Assembly: GCA_030248215.1 (NCBI GenBank)
Contig: JASANG010002390.1
Span: 47,260-111,259, forward strand
From: Enoplolaimus lenunculus
Lineage: Eukaryota; Nematoda; Enoplea; Enoplida; Thoracostomopsidae
Length of the DNA: 64,000 nucleotides
Direction: 5' to 3'
How positions within the stretch are numbered: the stretch's first letter is position 1; each line of letters begins with the position of its first letter. This document shows, one piece after another, positions 56,107 through 64,000 of the stretch. A program made the translations under genes and the position numbers. The notes beneath the pieces were generated by a model. That model worked only from the letters and a program-made list of their open reading frames with translations. It did no database searches and was not told the origin of the DNA.

Positions 56107-56434
56107 CAGGGTGCGACCAGATATTAATTTACCTGATACAGGAGCCGGATACGGATATTGAATTTTTTACCGGAACAGGAACCGGATACCGGATAGTGTA
56201 TATTTTAAAATAATTTGTTTTTCCGCTGTATTTTTAGCGCGCTCAAGATTTTCGTGTATTATAAACTTTATAATATATTAAAGACGCTTACTTGTGAAAA
56301 GCAATTTTATGATATTCGGTACCACAGCCGTAAATATCAGGTATCCGGTAGGTTTATACCGGATACCGGAACCGGATGCGGATATCAGTTCTTGCCGGAT
56401 AATAAACCGGAACCGGATATCCGGTCGCGCCATG
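56107..56434. mobile_element. hAT-like MITE, family F (GGATATCC), in unit 1
   Basis: CAGGGTGCGACCAGATATTA to ATCCGGTCGCGCCATG. CCGGATACCGGAT and GGAACCGGATATCCGG words lie inside. The flanks GCTATAGC and GCTACTGC are a worn target duplication. Confidence 0.65.
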
Positions 56435-57393
56435 GCTACTGCCATTTAATTAGTTTGCTACAGGTGCAGTGCGTTTTTTACAGTGGTCCACAAGTAAGTT
56501 GTAATACGTTAATAAGCTTACAGGCCATGTATTAGAAAAAAATGATAATGATAATTGCACGGAGGGCACACTGCGATACTTAAGCTTTTTTCCGTTAACA
56601 TAAAATTCTTCGCTGCGGAGAAAATTTTTTGGAAAAAGAACTTAAATGATTACAATTAATTGTACTCCCCAATATTGTATCGCACTTGTGCACACAATTA
56701 CTGTCCCCATATCCTTCGCACAGGCTCGGAACAAACACCACTGTCTGAAAACACCGTCGGTACTCGGCATAGTACCTATTCAAAACTATAGTGTTGTTTT
56801 TGATGCCAGGCATACCGAATAGACAACATTTTTTAAACATAGCGTGGATATAATGTAGATGAATCATAATTTTTACACAATGCCTTAAAAACTCAAATTC
56901 CATACGTCAGCTAATAGCAATGGTTTACCGCTTTTTCATCTTTTTGGTTTCGATTCGCAAACGACCAGGCCAGCCAAATCCCGAGACTTGTCGAGACCGA
57001 GGCCATCCAAATGCCGAGACCGAGGCCATCCAAATGCTGATCCCGAGACCGCCCGTCCCTGGTTCCATGGGGAACTATGTTTTACCGGAGCACGGACATG
57101 ATTTAAATTTTTCGTGATAACAGAAGCAGGAATTGAATTTTTGCAGAAAATTCGGTGGAACCCTGCGTCAAACGTAAATATCCAATATCCGGTAGTGTAG
57201 ATTATTTACCAAATAACGGATATCAGTTTTTCCGGATACTCAAACGGATATTAGGTCGCTCAAACGTCTGGTTATATTTGTTGATGGACACTGCTTGGTT
57301 TAAACCTGTATTAAGCCGATGCATCGGCATCGGTAGAATCGGGATATATTTTTGACCGCATGCCGATACGAATACTTTTAATTTTAACATATC

Positions 57394-57799
57394 CATGGTG
57401 GAACCGGAATTCCGGTTCCGTCAATTTTTGACCTTCCGGTTGCGGTAAATTTTTACCTGAATTAAAAATTCCGATATTAAATTTTAATTGGTAGAGATTA
57501 AGATATTTTACAAAAAATGACGTTAAAATTTAAGTACCTACATTTCATTTATATAAGTATAAAACCTTGACAATCGCCGAAAATAAACCGTCGAAGATAG
57601 ATTGTGCTTTTCCGTGGATTACGAAAATCTAAAATACAGCAGATAGTGAATACCTGTCTCGAAGTAAGGGTTATTTCACTAATAATATTCAAAAAAATTA
57701 AAATGAATTTTTTGGTGGCATGTATTTTTCATTTTTCGGTCCGGTTCCGGTAAATTTTCAAGTTCCTGTTCCGGTAATTATAATTGCGGTTGCACCCTG
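57394..57799. mobile_element. Family A MITE in unit 2
   Basis: Duplicate of 55,647-56,050, again flanked by AACATATC. Confidence 0.8.
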
Positions 57800-57855
57800 A
57801 ACATATCGGCCCTATAAAATACTTAAATCGCAGAAATATAATTTCGAGCTATAGC

Positions 57856-58146
57856 CAGGGTGCGACCAGATATTAATTTACCTGATACAGGAGCCGGATA
57901 CCGGATAGTGTATATTTTAAAATAATTTGTTTTTCCGCTGTATTTTTAGCGCGCTCAAGATTTTCGTGTATTATAAACTTTATAATATATTAAAGACGCT
58001 TACTTGTGAAAAGCAATTTTATCATATTCGGTACCACAGCCGTAAATATCAGGTATCCGGTAGGTTTATACCGGATACTGGAACCGGATGCGGATATCAG
58101 TTCTTGCCGGATAATAAACCGGAACCGGATATCCGGTCGCGCCATG
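57856..58146. mobile_element. Family F MITE in unit 2
   Basis: Duplicate of 56,107-56,434 with one internal word deletion. Confidence 0.65.
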
Positions 58147-58412
58147 GCTATTGCCATCTAATTAGTTTGCTACAGGTGCAGTGCGTTTTTTACAGTGGTC
58201 CACATGTAAGTTGTAATACGTTAATAAGCTTACAGGCCATGTATTAGAAAAAAATGATAATGATAATTGCACGGAGGGCACACTGCGATACTTAAGCTTT
58301 TTTCCGTTAACATAAAATTTTTCGCTGCGGAGAAAATTTTTTGGAAAAAGAACTTAAATGATTACAATTAATTGTACTCCCCAATATTGTATCGCACTAG
58401 TGCACACAATTA

Positions 58413-59504
58413 AGTCCTCGGGCTGTATACACAGTTCATACAGACGATTTAACATAATATAAAGCCACTCAAATGTCATCAATTTCGTTGTTAACCTGGT
58501 TTTATGCCATAACGGTTGCTGCAAAACAAACTTTACCGCACTTAAGTTTTTTCAACATTTAGGTATAATGTGTGGAAGAAGAGCTTAACGGTAGTTCAGT
58601 TTTCTTTCCCTAAAGCTTCTTTGACAAACATAACTTAAGTTCATTCACAATTACATATATACTTTCTGCGGCCCCATTTTTCCACTGGATCCGCAATGTT
58701 TGATTGAATTAGCGGTGTGGTGGAATAAACTGTTTTTTGATCAAAAAGATCAGTTAAGCTCTTTTTCCATTATACGATCGATATTTTCAGACTAAATAGT
58801 TGAATTGCGTAACATTTAAAAACTGCGTTCTTTACTATTGATCAATTGCGAATATTGGGATGGACATATCTCTCAGACACAAGATGTATAGAGCACCTGC
58901 AGCTATAATGTCTTTCTGTATGCGGCAGCTGCTTTTGTGGCTACAAAACCATTCTGCAAAACAAACTGAACGAATGCGTGTTATATCGATACAATTGACG
59001 ATTGTGAAAACATGCTGCAGACCATGGTTCACTTGTCCACCGCATTTTGCATTTCACAGAGGTTTTTGGCTTGTCAGGCACGAAGCTTAACCAAAACTTG
59101 GGCTGGTTTTAAAAAATTCGGAAAACCCAGGTTTGCTAAGGTGGGCACTACACACAATGTGTTTCAAAGTTAAAAAACCAGAACAGCCCGTAACCGAATA
59201 ACAAGAAGTATCTTCTGGCGAGACAAAATATAAATAGTCCATTCTTTATTTCGGTCCACTTCACGACAAATGTAATAGTTTTAATTTCCAACTCATTATT
59301 TCCAACATTTTGATTGCAAATCTATCGATAGAACTCAAAATGGGAAAGGAATGATATATATTGAACAAACAATGAAAATTTAACGAATTTTTACTGCATT
59401 GTTTTTAAAACCTCCGGGTTCCAGTTAAAAAGTGCAAAACTATCGGATAAAATTTGTCTTAAAAATTAAGTTGGATCCTAATTTTAATGTATATTTATAT
59501 CAGG
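58413..59504. other. Unassigned sequence
   Basis: An open frame of 76 codons at 58,860-59,090 has no recognised product and no clear splice or poly(A) context. CCGTAACCGAATAACAAG near 59,190 is a scrap of the pogo-like MITE. Confidence 0.3.
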
Positions 59505-59935
59505 CAGGGTGCAACCAGAATTACGATTAATCGGAACCGGAATTCGAAAAAATACCGGAACTGGGATTTAAAATACATGCCACAGAAAAATTATTTCTTC
59601 TTTTTTGCTGTATTATTGGTGAAATAACCTTAGTTGAAGATAGGTATTCATCTCTTATAGTATGTTGTATTTTAGATTTGCGTTATCTATGGAAGGAATA
59701 TCTACTTTCGATGGTTCATTTTCGGCGACTGTCAATGTTTATGTTTATATACTGTACTAATTTTTATCGTCACTTATTGAACAAGTGGGCTTTAAAAAGT
59801 TTTCTTCAAGATTAGCAAATTTTAAATAAACGACAAAAGTTTAATACTCGGAATTTTTAATTCTAGTAAAAATTTATAGAAAGCGGATGTTGGAAACATG
59901 CCAGAACCGATCCGCTAGATCCTTGGTATATATAT
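59505..59935. mobile_element. hAT-like MITE, family A, old copy
   Basis: CAGGGTGCAACCAGAATTAC at the left. The right end (AGAACCGATCCGCTAGATCC) is decayed. The middle shares ATTTTAGATTTGCG and AACCTTAGTTGAA-type stretches with the other family A copies. Confidence 0.6.
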
Positions 59936-60557
59936 TCAACAACTTGCATGATGATCAAGTTTGATTTCTAGCGAAGTGTTGAATGATATATAACTTGTGT
60001 AACTTTATGACAATTTTTCGGTCCCAAAAGGGTTCTTATACCTTAAAAATTGAATTTTCAAAAATAACGAAAATTGTCAAAAATTCACGAAAAGTTTCCA
60101 AATTGAAACGTTTTTGGACGAACGCAGTGTTTGGAAATAAAAGAAAATCTCGCTCACTAAAAAATTATAATTAAAATTAAGTAAAACTGTAGCCGAATTA
60201 AGTGTCGGTTTTACTTACTATGGTGCTTGGCAAAGTTTTACTTAATTTTAAGCAAACACAAAATTTTCTAGCTTTACGTTTACTTATTTTATCAGGAAAT
60301 GACAGCAGTAGTTTTACTTACAGGTTTTAAGCAAAGATTTACTCAATATTTAGTACATTTATACTTAAAATAGTTAATAAAATAAAACCATAGTATTTTA
60401 AGTAGGGTGCTTTTACAGAGCGGTTTGATTTGAAAAATAACAGAATATATTGCTGGAATTTTCGAAAGTTGACACGTAACCGAAAATCATGGAATTTTGC
60501 TGTAATTTTAGTGAAATCGGATTTCCTTTGATACCTTGCTTTATATATCGTGTTTAT
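59936..60557. other. Unassigned AT-rich sequence
   Basis: No gene or repeat family was recognised. Confidence 0.3.
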
Positions 60558-60909
60558 CAGGGTACAACCGGACGTCTGCTTCCGGCTCCGGCAGAAAATC
60601 GTCCACCGGCTCCGCCTTCGGTATATTTTTGCCAGAGGTTCCGCGAACTTCGGTAGTAAAATTTCCATAATTTTGCAAAACTTATCCATAACCGCGTTTC
60701 GTTTTACTTTTGTCACTATTTTCAGGAAAGAATTTCCGAAATTTCGCAGAAAAGTAGCGTAAAACCAAACAACTTAATATTACAGATACCTACTGGCTAA
60801 AATTAACTAATTAACCATGATTTTTTCTACCCAATTTAGCCTCACGTCCTGCTTCGGCAAGTTTCGTTGACCTCCGGCTCCGGTATTTTTAACCTCCGGT
60901 TGCACCCTG
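60558..60909. mobile_element. hAT-type MITE, family G (GGCTCCGG)
   Basis: CAGGGTACAACCGGACGTCT to CCTCCGGTTGCACCCTG, flanked by the exact 8-bp duplication GTGTTTAT (60,550-60,557 and 60,910-60,917). TCCGGCTCCGGC and CCTCCGGCTCCGG words lie inside both ends. Confidence 0.85.
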
Positions 60910-61397
60910 GTGTTTATCTGTTTCAGTTTTAATGTGTTATGGTTTCAAGTATAATTTTTTCGATTTTGTATATAACTATTTGTCACTTTTTTTATTTTAA
61001 TTATTAGTTCAACTGTTCTCTTTGTATTTCAATAAAACTTTATGCCTTTCATCGGAACCACAGAAAGGCATCAATGTTTTGAGCAGCTGTGCCAGGCTGA
61101 ATTTCTCCTGGAAAATTCGACCTTTTGAGTTTTCCTTCCGGAAAATTTGGCCGGCTCAACCCCCCATCGTACCGAAAAATTACACCGGGTCAATTTTCCC
61201 CATGAAGTTTAATAGTGCTGTTTCCAGATATTTTGTGATGTGTGTTAGCCATGCTAAGTACTGATGTTTGCCTTTATTTTCACGGTCAATTTTTACGCAA
61301 ACTTGCGACACCTATGTTTCAATATAATATGGTAGGTTTACGCAGACCTGCGAGATCTGTCTGTGCCACGCGATAATATTTTTCGCACACCTGCGAC

Positions 61398-61580
61398 CAG
61401 GGTACAACCGGAGGTCTGCTTCTGGCTCCGGTAGAATTTGTGCCGGAGGTTCCGGCAACTTCGGTAGTAGAATTTTGCAAAATTTATCTGTTTAGCGCGT
61501 TTCGTTTTACTTTTGTTACAATTTTCAGGAAAGAATTTCCGAAATTTTGCAGAAAATTAGCGTAAAACCAGACAACTTGG
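61398..61580. mobile_element. Family G MITE, left part
   Basis: CAGGGTACAACCGGAGGTCT, then CTGGCTCCGG and TTCCGGCAACTTCGG. The shared middle (GGAAAGAATTTCCGAAATTT) follows. The right end is missing. Confidence 0.6.
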
Positions 61581-61719
61581 TATGCGACATCTGTTCCTCA
61601 CGATATTTTTTCGTAGGTACAGCTGCGACATGTTTCCTACGATAATATTTTTCAAACACTCGCGACATCTTTTCCTCACGATGTTTTTCGCGCTGACATG
61701 TGACGTTGTTTCTTAAGAT

Positions 61720-61860
61720 AGTGATGGGCATCGGATATTTTTTCATATCCGGATATCCGGCAATCCTTGCCGGATATTTATCCGGATATCCGAAATGAAA
61801 TTTTCTATTTCGGATATCCGAAACTCAATTTTGTTTTTTTTTTTGAGTTTCCGAACCTCA
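61720..61860. mobile_element. GGATATCC-rich MITE end
   Basis: TAGTGATGGGCATCGGATAT, then CATATCCGGATATCCGG and TTATCCGGATATCCGAAAT. The hAT-like start and internal word agree, but the right end was not found. Confidence 0.5.
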
Positions 61861-61980
61861 ATTTCGTTTCTTAAGCACTTGTTTTAACTTGTTGCTCTAA
61901 AGGAAGTACCCTGACCGTCAAGCAAATTGATATGAGCATAAAGGATACAATTCTAAAAATCGGTATTATGCCAGTAAGTA

Positions 61981-62484
61981 CTGTAGTGACCCGAATAAGA
62001 GGGGTAGCCATTTTGAGTCCCAATCAATACGAGTCCTTATCCCTAATAAGAGTCCGTAAGCGCATAGAGTCCCTAAACCCTGATTAGAGTCAACAAATGT
62101 CAATTTCTAATTGTAGCGCATTGAGTTCAAAACTTTGAAGTGTACTTAAGTTTTCAAAGTACGGCTTTTGGTACAAGGCAAATAAACATTCATAAGCGCA
62201 TAGAGTCCCTAAACCCTGATTAGAGTCAACAAATGTCAATTTCTAATTGTAGCGCATTGAGTTCAAAACTTTGAAGTGTACTTAAGTTTTCAAAGTACGG
62301 CTTTTGGTACAAGGCAAATAAACATTCAATTCAAGGGTTAGTTATACCGGATATATGTGTAACGAAGTTTGGCGGAGGACGGGACAAAAATAAATAACAG
62401 CCCGTAACCGAATAACAGGGGAGGTACCCTCTGGAGAGGTCAATTAAATATCAGTCCCCCTCTTATTCGGGTCACTCACTACAG
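61981..62484. mobile_element. pogo-like MITE with TA duplication, second copy
   Basis: CTGTAGTGACCCGAATAAGA to TCTTATTCGGGTCACTCACTACAG-type end, with TA at both flanks. A 136-bp internal segment (CGCATAGAGTCCCTAAACCC) is duplicated in tandem at about 62,060 and 62,196. Confidence 0.75.
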
Positions 62485-62486
62485 TA

Positions 62487-63112
62487 CCTTGTTCTAGGTA
62501 TATATTCAGTTTAGAAGATTGCTACAGACTGTGAGAAGTTCGTGATTTTGACTAAGTCCTGCATCCTGAATCACACCTCTTATTTTGTTCTTTCCCGATG
62601 TGCGCGTATCGCTCTGAATTAGTAACGCGGCCGGCAATGTTTTCTAACCCTCCTCAGAACCTTTTATAACACGAATTATACAAGTTAAATACAGGTTATG
62701 CAATCAAACTTGTAGCCTGATCCGAAATCTTTAGAACCGATGACTGAATTTGGTTAATTCAGCCACTGGCTTTACCGACACCAATATTTTTAAAATTTCC
62801 CAGAATCCGTGCAATCCTAACCACGTTAGAGATACACCAAATTTCCGACCAATTTAACTCCGTTAGATTTGGCCCAATCCGTGTAGAATAATAAACCTAA
62901 CCCCGTTAGATTTACTAGACTACGTTTCCCAGGTCCCTTATAAGTCTCTGGTTTCCTTTTTAACACATGACATCAGTATCCGATACTGGGTAACCAAAGC
63001 GCCCTGCGCTATCAACAACTCGATACTCGATTTCCTCCACATTCTATGCCACCGTGACTATTCTTAACCCTTTCTCACATGAATTTTTTCTGTTTCCCCT
63101 GAGACCTACTTT
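62487..63112. other. Unassigned sequence
   Basis: Two short CCGTTAGATTT-containing stretches at about 62,862 and 62,903. No gene was recognised. Confidence 0.3.
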
Positions 63113-63180
63113 TATGCTAGGATTCGAACTCCAGTGACTGGAGTGGGAGACGTGTACCATCACCACTCAGCTATAGGAGC
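63113..63180 (-). tRNA. tRNA-like sequence (pseudogene or SINE head)
   Basis: On the minus strand, GCTCCTATAGCTGAGTGG has a good box A, and GGAGTTCGAATCC a good box B. The loop position would read CCC (Gly), but the acceptor and anticodon stems pair poorly. It is more likely a tRNA-derived SINE or pseudogene than a working tRNA. Confidence 0.45.
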
Positions 63181-63183
63181 TTG

Positions 63184-63959
63184 ACGCTCGAGCCCGAGGG
63201 GGCTCTCACGTCTTGTGGTGATTTAGTACTATGTATACGTGTTGCAATTGTTAAACACGGTGCGATATATACTATTTAACGTATATACACTGCGCTGAGT
63301 TGCCCACAGGCAACTCAATGTGAGAAGGGGTTAAACTTAAATTCAGTTCAATCTTACACCCGAATCTCCGCCTTCACTCCGATGCACACGAAATTTCCAA
63401 CAGAACTATATATCCGGTCCCGGCTACCCTGTATTTATCTCGACCTGATTTGCATACAGATCGACACCCACAATAGGGTGTCCGCCGTTGCCAAACCAGT
63501 TCCAGAGCCACCCATCCTGTACATCGTTACATAACAACAACCATTAAGAACAACAATACATATACAATCATGTCGGACACCCACGACTTGATGACTTAGA
63601 CCAGCTAGTCGTTATCCGCAACTACGACCATACCAATTATGCAACACTATTCAATGGCCATGCAGAGCCCAGGTAATGTCGGCCACACGTTACCGTACGT
63701 TCGGCCTGCACAAAAATTGTCCAAGAGTGTTTCGCGAAAGGCTAAGATTGTCATTTAACAGTCGGCTAGCCAATGATTTTCGTCTGTATGTTTAACTATC
63801 TTTAGTTAGCTACGGACAAAATACAGTTTCTCTGAAACTGTGTTCGGACACCGAAAATATCAGTTGTTGGACAGTCCATCTTAAAAGTATAAAGATTTGT
63901 TTAGGTAACTTTAACTGAAAGAAAACTTGAAGAAAACCTACGATATTGTTTCCATTTTA
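63184..63959. other. Unassigned sequence
   Basis: Less AT-rich than its surroundings at 63,340-63,700, with no recognised gene. It could be flank of the tRNA-like element. Confidence 0.3.
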
Positions 63960-64000
63960 GTTTTTATCGAAGTAAAAGGAGATTTCCCCGGCGGAGGTTC
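63960..64000 (+). CDS. Possible exon start at the window edge
   Basis: The acceptor-like TTGTTTCCATTTTAG ends at 63,960. One frame after it stays open to the end (FIEVKGDFPGGG). The piece is too short to identify. Confidence 0.2.

Larger units (their letters stand above)
54932..58412 (+). repeat. 1.7-kb tandem duplication, two units
   Basis: Unit 1 is 54,932-56,700 and unit 2 is 56,701-58,412. Both start CTGTCCCCATATCCTTCGCA and end near GTGCACACAATTA. They match almost base for base, apart from two deletions in unit 2 totalling about 57 bp, both inside repeated words. Near identity points to a recent event. Confidence 0.92.

Noticed and set aside
58860-59090. 76-codon frame with Cys-rich C-terminus
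   Set aside because: No known domain, no splice or poly(A) context, and an equally long frame lies on the other strand.

Overview
The window is a gene-poor, AT-rich stretch of animal nuclear DNA made mostly of nested transposable elements. It reads as animal because it carries a spliced gene with conserved GT-AG introns that matches the animal F-box protein FBXO47, a type-2 (pol III) tRNA-Arg(UCU), and DNA transposons of hAT, Tc1/mariner, pogo and Helentron type. I cannot name the species. LINE ORF1 of this sort and the Helentron-like repeats suggest an invertebrate.

Layout. 1-2.7 kb: a LINE remnant with ORF1 joined to the C-terminal end of its pol, and a hAT MITE inserted in it. 3.6-5.2 kb: a second LINE reverse transcriptase remnant. 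5.2-20.9 kb: a mosaic of short inverted-repeat elements, Helentron-like elements, two copies of an internally deleted hAT element that keeps the start of its transposase, a possible small two-exon gene at 7.83-8.01 kb, a minisatellite and the tRNA-Arg. 21.0-52.9 kb: the FBXO47-like gene on the plus strand. Nine exons keep phase from the F-box to the stop codon and poly(A) signal; only the first exon, with the start codon, is not found. Its introns hold most of the other elements, including a GC-richer block at 25.1-28.25 kb with a minus-strand promoter-like segment, a Tc1-like element at 31.3-33.2 kb, and a 13.8-kb Ty3/Gypsy-type LTR element at 36,150-49,982. The LTR element lies antisense to the gene, is flanked by the 5-bp duplication CCCCT and is broken. 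53-64 kb: more MITEs, a recent 1.7-kb tandem duplication at 54.9-58.4 kb, a pogo-like MITE, and a tRNA-like sequence near 63.1 kb.

Two things stand out. First, at least nine inverted-repeat families share one design: a terminus near CAGGG followed by a family-specific word (CCGGAA, ATCGGC, GAGACC, GAATCC, CGGAATC, GGATATCC, GGCTCCGG, AACCTGAAAA, AGGAAC), with the same word repeated many times just inside both ends. Four of these families show exact or near-exact 8-bp target duplications. The terminal word and the internal words appear to have changed together. Second, the LTR element has a PHD finger after its integrase and about 5 kb of extra GC-rich coding sequence before its 3' LTR. Part of that extra block resembles the front of a 3'-5' exonuclease domain.

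All calls are from reading the sequence by eye. Identities and alignments are approximate, and comparisons with known proteins are from memory of the families.
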